A stretch of DNA of 37,509 nucleotides from Motiliproteus sp048265065 (GCA_048265065.1 JBLXCH010000023.1:1-37509), one strand, 5' to 3'. Shown: positions 15,978 to 23,950, counted from the first letter of the stretch. Numbers and translations are program-made. The notes: a model not told the origin generated them from the letters alone.

Positions 15978-16024
15978 GTCACTTCGGTGACAACTCGCCC
16001 ACCTTCTACGGTGGGTTTTTTTTT
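15978..16024 (+). terminator. UUCG hairpin plus intrinsic terminator after adk
   Basis: Two consecutive hairpins. First GTCAC-TTCG-GTGAC (15978-15991), a short stem with the very stable C(UUCG)G tetraloop. Then CCCACC (15998-16003) pairs with GGTGGG (16010-16015) around a 6-nt loop, followed by nine T (16016-16024). The second is a classical terminator; the first may protect the adk mRNA end. Confidence 0.93.
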
Positions 16025-16069
16025 GCCTAAGTGATATTCGCTGAGGCACTTTACTGCTTGAGGAATCGA

Positions 16070-17452
16070 ATGGCTGCTACAGGCTTTTCACAATACCCAC
16101 TTCATGAACGCCTGCTTAAGGCGCTCGAAAAATTAGCGATCCAAGAGCCTACTGATGTACAGGCGGGTACTTTGGACTTTACTCTTGCTGGTAAAGATGT
16201 GCTCTTTAGTGCACGTACAGGTAGCGGTAAAACCTACGCTTACCTATTGCCATTGATCAATTCATTGATGGCAAAAGAACTGACTAACTCTGCAACTCGT
16301 GCATTGATCCTAGTGCCTACGCGTGAGCTTGCTCGGCAAGTTCACAAAGACTGTTTGGCTCTAACCTCATTCACACACCTCAAAGCGGGTGTCGTTACTG
16401 GCGGTGAAGGCTTGAAAGTTCAGCAAGCTCAGCTTCGTAAAAACCCTGAAATTGTCATTGCTACCCCAGGTCGCGTAGGGGAGCACCTTCAGCGCCGTTC
16501 TATTGAGTTAGCTGATCTTGAGTTTCTTGTGCTTGATGAAGCCGATCGTATGTTGGATCTAGGCTTCAAGGATGACCTTGTCCGTATTGCTAATGAGCTT
16601 AACGACCCTAAAACGCATCAGGCATTAGTGTGTTCCGCAACGTTAAATCACGGTGAGGTCAGCCGTCTGGCGAATGAATACTTAGTTGAACCTGAAATGG
16701 TTGAGCTTGCTGATGCGGGTGACTCCGCACAAATTATTCAACAGATCGTTTTAGCGGATGATAGTGAGCATAAGAAAAAGCTGTTAAGTCGATTATTGAA
16801 TGAAGAAGATAGCTACCAACAAGCAATAGTCTTCTCTAATACACGAGCAATGGCTGAGCAATTAGGCGGCTATCTAACCTATTACGCTAACAAAAATGAC
16901 GGTAACTTCCGCACAGCGGTACTTCACGGTGAGATGGAGCATGATGAGCGCAAACGCGTGATGGCGTTGTTTCAGACTGGTAAAGTTGATGTGCTGGTTG
17001 CTACGGATGTAGCGGCCCGTGGTTTAGACATTGAAGATGTTGGCTTGGTCATTAACTTTGATATGAGCCGCCGCGGTGATGATTACGTGCATCGTATTGG
17101 GCGGACTGGCCGAGCTGGGCGATCAGGATTGGCGATTTCATTTGTTACGAGTAATGAATGGAATATGATGTCGAGTATTGAGCGCTATCTAAAAGTGCAC
17201 TTTGAACGACGTGTTGTTGCCGGGCTTGAAGGCGTATTTAAAGGGCCGAAAAAACTCAAAGCCTCCGGTAAAGCTGCGTCTACAGTTAAACGTAATAAAA
17301 CCGATAAGAAAGCCAAATCGACGACCGATAAAAAAGGTAAGCAGCGTGTGCGAGATCGCAAAGCCATTGGTAAACGTCGTAAGCCTGCTGAAAAAACAGA
17401 AGCAGAAAATCGCTTAGGTGATGGTTTCGTCCCTTTAAAAAAGCCCCGATAA
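16070..17452 (+). CDS. srmB: DEAD-box RNA helicase, SrmB type
   Basis: A 460-residue ATP-dependent RNA helicase, distinct from the RhlE-type one at 9756-10982. It has an opening FSQYPLHERLLKAL, Walker A SARTGSGKT, PTRELARQV, TPGR, DEAD (in VLDEADRMLDLGF), SAT, ARGLDI and HRIGRTGRAG. A very basic tail of about 70 residues ends it. Size and motif context fit SrmB, which helps assemble the 50S subunit in E. coli; orthology is probable, not certain. ATG 16070 with GAGGA 6 nt upstream is chosen over the in-frame GTG at 16031, which would begin just beyond the adk terminator. Its last bases overlap a terminator that serves the opposite strand. Confidence 0.88.
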   Translation: MAATGFSQYPLHERLLKALEKLAIQEPTDVQAGTLDFTLAGKDVLFSARTGSGKTYAYLLPLINSLMAKELTNSATRALILVPTRELARQVHKDCLALTSFTHLKAGVVTGGEGLKVQQAQLRKNPEIVIATPGRVGEHLQRRSIELADLEFLVLDEADRMLDLGFKDDLVRIANELNDPKTHQALVCSATLNHGEVSRLANEYLVEPEMVELADAGDSAQIIQQIVLADDSEHKKKLLSRLLNEEDSYQQAIVFSNTRAMAEQLGGYLTYYANKNDGNFRTAVLHGEMEHDERKRVMALFQTGKVDVLVATDVAARGLDIEDVGLVINFDMSRRGDDYVHRIGRTGRAGRSGLAISFVTSNEWNMMSSIERYLKVHFERRVVAGLEGVFKGPKKLKASGKAASTVKRNKTDKKAKSTTDKKGKQRVRDRKAIGKRRKPAEKTEAENRLGDGFVPLKKPR

Positions 17453-17462
17453 ATCGAGGCTT
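17437..17462 (-). terminator. Intrinsic terminator of the metallo-hydrolase gene, inside the helicase end
   Basis: Read on the minus strand: AGCCTCGA (17461-17454), loop TTTA, TCGGGGCT (17449-17442), then six T. The one imperfect pair becomes a G-U wobble on this strand but a C-A mismatch on the plus strand, and only the minus strand has the T-run. It serves the gene ending at 17503 while lying in the last codons and just past the stop of the plus-strand helicase. Confidence 0.82.
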
Positions 17463-17502
17463 AGAGAGTTAACTGCTGCTTAATTGAGGTTGTTAAAGCG
17501 TT

Positions 17503-18483
17503 TTAGCAGCCTGAATGGCACTTGCCTTTACTGTCAAAGCTCATGGTCTTTCCGCTTAATGGAATATGCACGGGCACTTCGCTTGCTTCAATAAATAGTT
17601 CAGTACGGGTGCCAGCGATGACTTTACCGTCTTTCGTTGCAGCTTCATTGGCATGTGAAGGGATCACTGAGTAAGGTTCTACCATTTCGTTAACGACATA
17701 AGCGGCTTCTTTAGGGCCAGTTGTGTAGGTATCCCCAATATTCATGACTGCTAACTTGGCATCGTAATAATCATTAACGACAAGTTCTTGCTCAGCGGTA
17801 ATTCCCGTATCACCGGAAAGATAAACGACTAAGCCGTTACTAAATGTCAGTACATAACCTGTGGGTGGGCCTGCGTAAGCAGTAACGCCATGATCTTTCA
17901 TGTGCTCAGCCATTGGGCCTGTTAAAAACCCAGGAGAAATACCATTACTGTGTACCGCAGGAACAGTGGTGATTCCAACACCATTGATGGTTTGTGTGGC
18001 GCCAAAACGAGCAAGTATCGAGTCTTTTGGGTTGCCTCCAAGAGAGGCGAGTTTTTTTGCGAAGAAGCTAGGCATTTCACTACCAGTCACAATCTTGGCG
18101 TTTTTGCCCATGGCAATCTCAACGGTGTTGGAGTTCGGTAAGGTGTTTACAGAGGTGTCCGGGCTAGCGCAGGTGCCAGAGTTCATTGTGGCAATTCGTT
18201 TATCACCAAGGTGGTCACCATGCATGTGTGACACTAATAACGCATCGATGTTACCTAAGCGAGGGTCGTTTGCCCCTGCGACTGTACGGCCTGCATCATA
18301 AAGAATTCGCGTGCCGTTCGGGTCTTCAAAAATGAGGGCGCGATCTCGGGAGCAAAACTCACCATCCATACTACCTAGTGGTGTTACTTTAACGAGAGCT
18401 TCGTTAGCCATGTTTGTCTGGCTGAATGTAATGCTGCAAACAGCTAGGCTGCACAACACAGTCTTTAGCGTTTTCCTAATCAT
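17503..18483 (-). CDS. Exported metallo-beta-lactamase-fold hydrolase
   Basis: A 326-residue protein of the metallo-beta-lactamase superfamily with an N-terminal signal peptide (TVLCSLAVCSITFSQTNMANE), so it should act in the periplasm. The metal-binding HxHxDH motif is present as HMHGDH (about 87-92); a later histidine in VPAVHSNG and an aspartate in YLSGDTG complete the two-metal site. SGDTG is typical of UlaG-like hydrolases. The substrate is unknown. It ends in a KCHSGC motif with two cysteines that might form a disulfide or bind metal. GGAGG lies 7 nt before the ATG. It is a single-gene unit with its own terminator at 17437-17462. Confidence 0.87.
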   Translation of the reverse strand: MIRKTLKTVLCSLAVCSITFSQTNMANEALVKVTPLGSMDGEFCSRDRALIFEDPNGTRILYDAGRTVAGANDPRLGNIDALLVSHMHGDHLGDKRIATMNSGTCASPDTSVNTLPNSNTVEIAMGKNAKIVTGSEMPSFFAKKLASLGGNPKDSILARFGATQTINGVGITTVPAVHSNGISPGFLTGPMAEHMKDHGVTAYAGPPTGYVLTFSNGLVVYLSGDTGITAEQELVVNDYYDAKLAVMNIGDTYTTGPKEAAYVVNEMVEPYSVIPSHANEAATKDGKVIAGTRTELFIEASEVPVHIPLSGKTMSFDSKGKCHSGC

Positions 18484-18703
18484 TTGGGGCCTCCAATTTA
18501 ACCCATATTCTTCAATGAATTGATGCTTGTATGGGTACTACTGATTATGCGGCAACTTAGATCAACTTCAGGTAAAGCTTAGATTAACTGGAGAAAATCT
18601 CGATGTTAATCAGCAAAATTATTCAATGTCTCTTAAGGAATGCTAAGCAGCAGGAGACGGGGAGAAGAAACGTGCAGCGAGGCGGGAGTCTCAATGCACA
18701 AGA

Positions 18704-19255
18704 CTACATGTTGCTATCAGGGATTCTGACGAGAAGATCGGTGACTCCAGGATCTATACCCGCTTGATAGAGTAAAGTGCCGATTTGGGCACGGTGGTGG
18801 GTTTGGTGATTAAAGAAATGACTGAGTAATAACCCCAGCGGTTTCGATGCGGCTATTCCTTTGGTGTTTCTATAGGGGAGAGGCAGGTTTAGTAAGGTTC
18901 CGTCTAAGCTGTCGACCCACTCAAGGATTAACGCATCCAGCGCTTTTCGGTCTTTAGCGAAAGCCGTTATATCCAGGTGCAACAGTTGGTCTAATGATGT
19001 GGTAGCAGGGAATTGAGTCAGTGGTTGTAGAGTCAGCTGGCTGCTTTCTGATAGCGCTGAGCACTCAGCAAAGCGACGTAGCCAGATTAAATCGGCAACC
19101 AATAAGTGATTGAAACTACCTATTATTGAGCTAAAAAAGGCGCCTTTGTCAGCGTGGAGTTCGATATTATCCAGTGTGCTACAGGCCCGAAGGAGGTTTT
19201 GGTTACTCCATTGGTTATAGTCAGCCATTTGGCTTAAATGAATGATCAAATCCAT
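18704..19255 (-). CDS. DinB-family protein
   Basis: A 183-residue protein of the DinB/YfiT-like four-helix-bundle superfamily. Landmarks are the N-terminal MADYNQWSNQNLL, an internal SFNHLLVADLIWLRRF and the C-terminal HFFNHQTHHRAQ, whose histidines with the earlier one make the expected metal triad. Members are metal-binding proteins and thiol-dependent transferases of mostly unknown substrate; the name derives from a Bacillus DNA-damage-induced gene and says nothing about function here. AAGGA lies about 10 nt before the ATG. It is downstream of the parvulin gene, separated by a 133-bp structured spacer. Confidence 0.85.
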   Translation of the reverse strand: MDLIIHLSQMADYNQWSNQNLLRACSTLDNIELHADKGAFFSSIIGSFNHLLVADLIWLRRFAECSALSESSQLTLQPLTQFPATTSLDQLLHLDITAFAKDRKALDALILEWVDSLDGTLLNLPLPYRNTKGIAASKPLGLLLSHFFNHQTHHRAQIGTLLYQAGIDPGVTDLLVRIPDSNM

Positions 19256-19271
19256 CGTGCCATCCTTATTT

Positions 19272-19330
19272 TGTGGCGCAATAATGCGCCACAGGCCAGT
19301 GGCTCTCTGTGTTTTCTAGGAGACCACTGG
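19272..19330. repeat. Two adjacent hairpins between the parvulin and DinB-like genes
   Basis: First, TGTGGCGCA (19272-19280) and TGCGCCACA (19285-19293), a perfect 9-bp stem with loop ATAA. Second, CCAGTGG (19296-19302) with CCACTGG (19324-19330), extended inward by TCTC and GAGA after one bulged C. Neither has a T-run on the minus strand, so they look like mRNA-processing or REP-like elements rather than plain terminators. Confidence 0.75.
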
Positions 19331-19353
19331 ATTGCTGCTCTTGTTGTTACGTT

Positions 19354-19382
19354 CGTCGTTATTAAGTACGTCGTTATTAAGT
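19354..19382. repeat. Short tandem repeat after the parvulin gene
   Basis: CGTCGTTATTAAGT occurs at 19354-19367 and again at 19369-19382 (period 15), immediately beyond the stop codon of the parvulin gene at 19389. Confidence 0.7.
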
Positions 19383-19388
19383 GGGTTG

Positions 19389-19670
19389 TTACTCGGTACG
19401 ACTAGTCACTTCAAGAAGGTGGTAACCAAATTGAGTTTGTACAGGCCCCTGGACTTCATTAATCGGTGCACTGAAAACGACTTGGTCAAACTCAGGAACC
19501 ATCTGTCCGCGACCAAATTCGCCGAGTTCACCGCCGTTACCACCTGATGGGCATTTAGAATGTTGCTTAGCAACATCAGCAAAGTCTGCACCAGCAGAGA
19601 TTTCTTCTTTCAGTGCTAGGCATTGTGCTTCTGTATCAACTAATAGGTGACGTGCGCTCGCTCTAGGCAT
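19389..19670 (-). CDS. ppiC: Peptidyl-prolyl cis-trans isomerase, parvulin (PpiC type)
   Basis: A 93-residue single-domain parvulin without signal peptide, the same length as E. coli PpiC. Landmarks are ARHLLVDTEAQC, the KQHSKCPSGGNGGELGEFGRGQMVPEFDQ core and the C-terminal QTQFGYHLLEV. It catalyses cis-trans isomerisation of peptidyl-proline bonds in the cytosol. It is transcribed from the minus strand with its own spacer, and the downstream DinB-like gene may be read through at reduced level past the hairpins. Confidence 0.95.
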   Translation of the reverse strand: MPRASARHLLVDTEAQCLALKEEISAGADFADVAKQHSKCPSGGNGGELGEFGRGQMVPEFDQVVFSAPINEVQGPVQTQFGYHLLEVTSRTE

Positions 19671-19777
19671 GATATTTCCTCGTTATGACGTTAGTCGTGG
19701 TGGTTAATGTTGTAAAACTGATGGCTTTGTTAGCGCCTTATCCAACAGCATTATCGTTAGATAAGGTGTTGTATGCC

Positions 19778-20233
19778 TCAGTGAATTTTTTGATTGCTGG
19801 AGTTTAGCTGAATATCCAGTTCTTGTCGCAGTGGGGCAATACGTTTAGTTAGGTCATTAAAGAGATTTTCAATATTAACTTTTTCGCCTTCTTCGATACG
19901 TTTAGAAATTAAAGTTAACGGGAAGACAATTAAATTAGTATTTCGATAGCGTATGCAGGGTGCTTTACCGACATCGTCTTCATACATCCACCAGGTGAAA
20001 CCTTCTTCTGTATTGATGAATACCTCACCGAGAGGAACACCAAGGCATTGAAGATCGACCACGTGCTGAAGCTCGCCACTGTCGAGGCCTGCTTGAATTA
20101 ACTTGAAGTCTTCCTTTGTGCCAGAAAACGAGCAGCTACCGAGAATGGCTTGTAATTGCTGCAACGCGAAACGTTGTTGCTTTGCTAGCTGTACGTAGTC
20201 TTCTGGCTGGCAAGGACTAACTTGTGGGGTCAT
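19778..20233 (-). CDS. DUF3806-like protein
   Basis: A 151-residue cytosolic protein from ATG 20233. Its second half matches the DUF3806 pattern as I recall it: LGVPLGEVFINTEEGFTWWMYEDDVGKAPCIRYRNTNLIVFPLTLISKRIEEGE. The first half (QLAKQQRFALQQLQAILG and so on) is helical. No function is known for the family. A TTG at 20239 is also in frame, but ATG is more likely; neither has a strong ribosome binding site. It lies between the parvulin gene and gloA on the same strand with 100-160 bp spacers, so it is probably expressed alone. Confidence 0.78.
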   Translation of the reverse strand: MTPQVSPCQPEDYVQLAKQQRFALQQLQAILGSCSFSGTKEDFKLIQAGLDSGELQHVVDLQCLGVPLGEVFINTEEGFTWWMYEDDVGKAPCIRYRNTNLIVFPLTLISKRIEEGEKVNIENLFNDLTKRIAPLRQELDIQLNSSNQKIH

Positions 20234-20399
20234 TTTCAAACTCGGTAATTAACAGTGCGGCAATTAAGTTTTTAGTTAACCTTACCAAGTATAGTGAGTT
20301 TACCCCAGCCTTTACCTAATCGCCTTGACCTCACCGCCCTTACCTAAATGAGGCGAGGGCTTCTGCTCGTCCTGTATCAATTAGGCTAAGTGATGTTTT

Positions 20400-20954
20400 T
20401 TAGGCTAAGTGCTCTTTTAGAGAATCGGGTTGGCGTTTTGGTGTGAATATTTCAATCCAATAGCCATCAGGATCTTGGATGAAAGCGATGTCTTTCATTT
20501 TCCCTTCATTAGGCTTTTTGATAAAAGTGACGTCCATTGCTTCAAATCGAGCGCAGGCATCGTCAATATTGGGCACCGCGAAGCCAATGTGTCCAAAGCC
20601 ACGAGGGTCACTATTACCATTGTGGTAACTAACGTCATCGTTGCTCTCATCGCCCCAGTTGTGGGTGAGTTCGAGCATTGCCGGCCTGGCAAATGTTTGT
20701 ACAATTCTTTCGTCAGTGTCTGTTGAAATCTCGTTGACTTCATCGGGAGATAAGGCGGCTAAAAAGTAAAGGGTGAATTCCATATCAGGGAAGTCAAAGC
20801 GCTTGATAAGCGTCATACCTAGTACATCAGAATAAAACGCTAATGTACGCTTAGGGTCTTTAATGCGAAACATTGTTTGGTTGAATACGTAGTCGTGTGT
20901 CGCCGGATCGTGGGTTTCGGTTAATCCTTCAGCGTGGTCGAAATGACGGCTCAT
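20400..20954 (-). CDS. gloA: Lactoylglutathione lyase (glyoxalase I), long form
   Basis: A 184-residue glyoxalase I, which isomerises the hemithioacetal of methylglyoxal and glutathione to S-lactoylglutathione. The length is that of the eukaryote-like and Pseudomonas long forms, not the 135 residues of E. coli GloA. Motifs are FNQTMFRIKDPKRTLAFYSDVLGM, the ELTHNWG glutamate, GFGHIGFAVPN with its metal histidine, and FIQDPDGYWIEIFTP with the last glutamate ligand. The long form is often zinc-dependent. AGGAG lies 7 nt before the ATG. Single gene. Confidence 0.95.
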   Translation of the reverse strand: MSRHFDHAEGLTETHDPATHDYVFNQTMFRIKDPKRTLAFYSDVLGMTLIKRFDFPDMEFTLYFLAALSPDEVNEISTDTDERIVQTFARPAMLELTHNWGDESNDDVSYHNGNSDPRGFGHIGFAVPNIDDACARFEAMDVTFIKKPNEGKMKDIAFIQDPDGYWIEIFTPKRQPDSLKEHLA

Positions 20955-21080
20955 TGATGACTCCTAAAAAATTATTCCTGATTACTGGTTTGTTGCTCCT
21001 TAAGGCGTTGGTCATTAAATCGTTGAAATAGTTCGCAGGCTAGGTCAGATTCATCAGACAGGACAGGTTTTATGAATTGC

Positions 21081-21109
21081 TTGAGTTAGTTGTGGGTAAT
21101 GTATATAAT
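21081..21109 (+). promoter_or_regulatory. Sigma-70 promoter of the rpsF operon
   Basis: TTGAGT (21081-21086), a 17-bp spacer and TATAAT (21104-21109). This is the best-formed promoter in the window, and transcription should begin near 21116, giving a leader of about 90 nt ahead of rpsF. Confidence 0.85.
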
Positions 21110-21156
21110 CCCGCCTCCCAAAAATACTGAGTTAACTCCTTGCTTCTTGCTAGAAA

Positions 21157-21198
21157 CCTTTTTAGGTAACTTGATTAAGAGGCTGTTAACCCGAAAGG
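21157..21198 (+). promoter_or_regulatory. Probable S6:S18 autoregulatory leader
   Basis: The rpsF leader can fold as an outer stem CCTTT (21157-21161) with AAAGG (21194-21198), an inner stem GTAAC (21166-21170) with GTTAAC (21185-21190), and an unpaired CCG (21191-21193) between them. A stem with bulged CCG is the known target of the S6:S18 complex in the rpsF mRNA of many bacteria. Here its 3' arm contains the AAAGGAG ribosome binding site, so binding would block rpsF translation. The fold was drawn by hand. Confidence 0.65.
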
Positions 21199-21205
21199 AG
21201 AGACC

Positions 21206-21646
21206 ATGCGTCACTACGAGATTATCTTTATGGTTCACCCTGATCAGTCTGATCAGGTCGCTGCCATGATCGAGCGTTATAGTGCCATTATCGAAGGTTC
21301 TGAAGGTACTATTCACCGTTTGGAAGATTGGGGTCGCCGTCAGTTGGCTTACCCAATCAATAAGATTCACAAGGCTCACTACGTACTTATGAATGTTGAG
21401 TGCGACAATGAAGCTTTGGATGAATTAACTAACCTGTTCCGTTTCAATGATGCGGTTATCCGCAACATGGTTGTACGGATGAAGGATGCCGTTACTGAAG
21501 TTTCTCCCATCAAGGCTGCTGAAGCGCGCGATGATCGCCGCAGTAACAGCAACCGTCGCGACAACAAGCGTGATGAAGAAGCGGTAGAGGAAACTTCCGC
21601 ACAGGAAGGCTCAACCGACAATAATGAAGATGGTGAAGCTGCTTAA
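21206..21646 (+). CDS. rpsF: 30S ribosomal protein S6
   Basis: A 146-residue S6 (MRHYEIIFMVHPDQSDQ start, GRRQLAYPINKIHKAHYVLMN and FNDAVIRNMVVR core). It binds 16S rRNA in the platform as a pair with S18, whose gene is next. The tail after about residue 105 is long, charged and rich in Asp, Glu, Arg and Asn, as is common for gammaproteobacterial S6. The terminal acidic part could receive added glutamates in organisms that have RimK. AAAGGAG lies about 5 nt before the ATG, in the proposed regulatory stem. There is no priB between rpsF and rpsR, unlike in enterics. Confidence 0.98.
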   Translation: MRHYEIIFMVHPDQSDQVAAMIERYSAIIEGSEGTIHRLEDWGRRQLAYPINKIHKAHYVLMNVECDNEALDELTNLFRFNDAVIRNMVVRMKDAVTEVSPIKAAEARDDRRSNSNRRDNKRDEEAVEETSAQEGSTDNNEDGEAA

Positions 21647-21678
21647 TTGCGGGTTCATCCAACTCTAGGAGAAGAATA

Positions 21679-21906
21679 ATGGCTCGTTTTTTCCGTCGCA
21701 GAAAGTTCTGCCGTTTCACTGCTGAAGGCGTTACAGAGATCGACTACAAAGATCTAGACGTTTTGAAAGGCTACGTTACTGAAACTGGTAAAATTGTTCC
21801 TAGCCGTATCACTGGTACTAAAGCGCGTTATCAGCGTCAACTTGCAACTGCTATCAAGCGTGCACGTTACGTTGCGTTATTGCCTTACACTGACGGTCAC
21901 AAGTAA
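21679..21906 (+). CDS. rpsR: 30S ribosomal protein S18
   Basis: A 75-residue S18, with the basic N-terminus MARFFRRRKFCRF, IDYKDLDVLKGYVTE and KIVPSRITGTKARYQRQL, which is the standard family sequence at the standard length. AGGAG precedes the ATG. It is 32 bp behind rpsF and 12 bp ahead of rplI, so one transcript covers all three. It carries the single cysteine seen in the zinc-independent form. Confidence 0.98.
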   Translation: MARFFRRRKFCRFTAEGVTEIDYKDLDVLKGYVTETGKIVPSRITGTKARYQRQLATAIKRARYVALLPYTDGHK

Positions 21907-21918
21907 GAGGTTTACGAG

Positions 21919-22365
21919 ATGGAAGTTATCCTACTTGAAAAAGTCGGCAAATTAGGCGGCCTTGGTGACAAGGTAAACGTAAAATCTGGTTACGGTCGTA
22001 ACTATTTGCTGCCTTTCGGTAAAGCAGTTCCTGCTACTGCTGACAATGTTGCAAACTTTGAAGCACGTCGTGCTGAGCTTCAAAAAGCGGCTGATGAGAA
22101 GCTTGCTGCTGCTCATGAGCGTGCAGAGAAATTGAATGACGTTGAACTATCTATCGTTGCTAAAGCTGGTGACGAAGGTAAGTTGTTCGGTTCAATCGGT
22201 ACGCGTGATCTTGCTGATGCAATCACTGGTGCTGGCATTGAAGTTAGCAAGAGTGAAGTTAAATTGCCTGAAGGTGCTATTCGCACAACAGGTGAATTTG
22301 AAGTTGCTATTCAACTACACGCTGACGTAATTGCTAAGATCGCTTTAGTTGTTACTGCAGAGTAA
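21919..22365 (+). CDS. rplI: 50S ribosomal protein L9
   Basis: A 148-residue L9 with the usual two globular domains joined by a long helix. The N-terminal rRNA-binding domain is MEVILLEKVGKLGGLGDKV...GYGRNYLLPFGKA, the connecting helix spans about 40-75 (FEARRAELQKAADEKLAAAHERAE), and the C-terminal domain starts near LSIVAKAGDEGKLFGSIG. Length and motifs match the family throughout. Last gene of the operon, followed by an intrinsic terminator. Confidence 0.98.
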   Translation: MEVILLEKVGKLGGLGDKVNVKSGYGRNYLLPFGKAVPATADNVANFEARRAELQKAADEKLAAAHERAEKLNDVELSIVAKAGDEGKLFGSIGTRDLADAITGAGIEVSKSEVKLPEGAIRTTGEFEVAIQLHADVIAKIALVVTAE

Positions 22366-22400
22366 ATTGCTTGTTCGTGCTTAGGCACGCATAAGATAAA

Positions 22401-22432
22401 AAACACCGTTGCTTAGCACGGTGTTTTTTTTT
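22401..22432 (+). terminator. Intrinsic terminator of the rpsF-rpsR-rplI operon
   Basis: AAACACCG (22401-22408) pairs with CGGTGTTT (22419-22426), with inner loop sequence that can add a few more pairs, and a T-run through 22432. It lies 36 bp past the rplI stop and separates the operon from dnaB. Confidence 0.92.
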
Positions 22433-22558
22433 GCCTGACAGTTTATAAGGGCGTTTTTTTTAGTAAGCTGTTGCCTTATTTTTAGTGTTATCGACTTCCC
22501 TGTGGTTAACTACTTCGTCTCAATATACGCTTTATCAACCAGTTAGGATGCTTCACCC

Positions 22559-23950
22559 ATGGCAGATGATATACAGCCAGTAGACAACGACTTAATTCGG
22601 GCTAAGGTGCCTCCTCACTCAATAGAGGCGGAACAGTCAGTGTTGGGTGGCTTAATGCTGGATAACAATGCGTGGGATATTGTTGCAGAACAGCTCCATG
22701 AAAGTGATTTCTACCGGCCTGAACACCGTCTGATTTATCAAATGATGGGTCGTTTACTCGCGGCAGAAAAACCGATTGACGTGGTGACACTTTGTGAAGA
22801 ACTGGATAACAACCAGCAGCAAGAAGAAGCGGGTGGTTTGGATTATCTCGTTGATATGGCACAGAACACGCCGAGCGCGGCCAATATACGCGCCTACGCG
22901 GGAATTGTTAGTGAGCGCGCTATTCTACGTCGGCTTATTGCTGTGGCGGGTGATATTTCCAGTGCGGCTTTTGCACCGGCAGGTCGAAGCAGTGTTGATT
23001 TGCTTGATGAAGCCGAGCGTAAAGTTTTTGAAATTGCCGAAAATAGGGCTTCTGAAGGTGGCCCGCAACCTGTATCGCCGTTGCTGACTCAAGCGCTAGA
23101 TCGCATCGACTTTTTGTACAATGCAAAAACGACGATGACAGGTCTAAATACCGGCTTTACGGACTTGAATGGTATGACTTCTGGTTTGCAGAAATCAGAT
23201 TTAGTGATTGTTGCAGCGCGTCCCTCGATGGGTAAAACAACATTTGCGATGAACCTGGTAGAAAATATCGTAATGACCGGCGAGCCGGTATTGGTATTTA
23301 GTTTAGAGATGCCGGCACAAAGCCTTGTAACAAGAATGCTAGCTTCCATTGGTCGGATAGATCAGACTAAATTGCGTGACGGTAAGCTGGACGACAATGA
23401 AGACTGGGACAAACTCACGATGGCGGTGAATAGCCTCCGTGATAAGCCCCTCTTTATTGATGATACTGCAGGCATCTCGCCCTCAGAAATGCGTACCCGG
23501 GCGCGACGAATTTTCCGTGAGCAAGGCAAGATTGGTATGATTATGGTGGATTATCTTCAGTTGATGTCCCTTAAAGGTGCTGCAGAAAGTCGTACTCAAG
23601 AAATATCGGAAATATCTCGTTCCTTAAAAGCCTTGGCAAAAGAACTGGATTGCCCGATTGTTGCATTGTCTCAGCTTAACCGAAGCTTGGAAAACCGCCC
23701 GAACAAACGTCCTGTTAACTCCGACTTACGTGAGTCTGGTGCGATCGAGCAAGATGCGGATGTCATCATGTTCATCTACCGTGATGAGGTTTATAACGAA
23801 GATACCGAAGCCAAAGGGCGTGCTGAGATTATCATTGGTAAACAACGTAACGGCCCTATCGGTACTTGTCATCTCGCCTTTATTGGTAAACACAGTCGTT
23901 TCCAAGATTTGGCTCATGATAGCTATCAGGACTATCAGCCATTTGAATAG
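22559..23950 (+). CDS. dnaB: Replicative DNA helicase
   Basis: A 463-residue DnaB, the hexameric 5'-3' helicase at the replication fork. The N-terminal domain begins with PPHSIEAEQSVLGGLMLDN. The RecA-like C-terminal domain from about residue 195 has TGLNTGFTDLNGMTSGLQ, Walker A ARPSMGKTTF, VFSLEMPAQSL and the Walker B-type IMVDYLQLM, and ends with LSQLNRSLE and SDLRESGAIEQDADVIMF. Length is normal, and there is no intein. It sits 190 bp behind rplI, beyond the terminator, so it must have its own promoter. AGGA lies about 11 nt before the ATG, a long spacing. Confidence 0.98.
   Translation: MADDIQPVDNDLIRAKVPPHSIEAEQSVLGGLMLDNNAWDIVAEQLHESDFYRPEHRLIYQMMGRLLAAEKPIDVVTLCEELDNNQQQEEAGGLDYLVDMAQNTPSAANIRAYAGIVSERAILRRLIAVAGDISSAAFAPAGRSSVDLLDEAERKVFEIAENRASEGGPQPVSPLLTQALDRIDFLYNAKTTMTGLNTGFTDLNGMTSGLQKSDLVIVAARPSMGKTTFAMNLVENIVMTGEPVLVFSLEMPAQSLVTRMLASIGRIDQTKLRDGKLDDNEDWDKLTMAVNSLRDKPLFIDDTAGISPSEMRTRARRIFREQGKIGMIMVDYLQLMSLKGAAESRTQEISEISRSLKALAKELDCPIVALSQLNRSLENRPNKRPVNSDLRESGAIEQDADVIMFIYRDEVYNEDTEAKGRAEIIIGKQRNGPIGTCHLAFIGKHSRFQDLAHDSYQDYQPFE

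Noticed and set aside
18603..18767. A 54-codon plus-strand frame with GGAGAA upstream
   Set aside because: Runs antisense into the DinB-like gene, has no recognisable features and could easily arise by chance.
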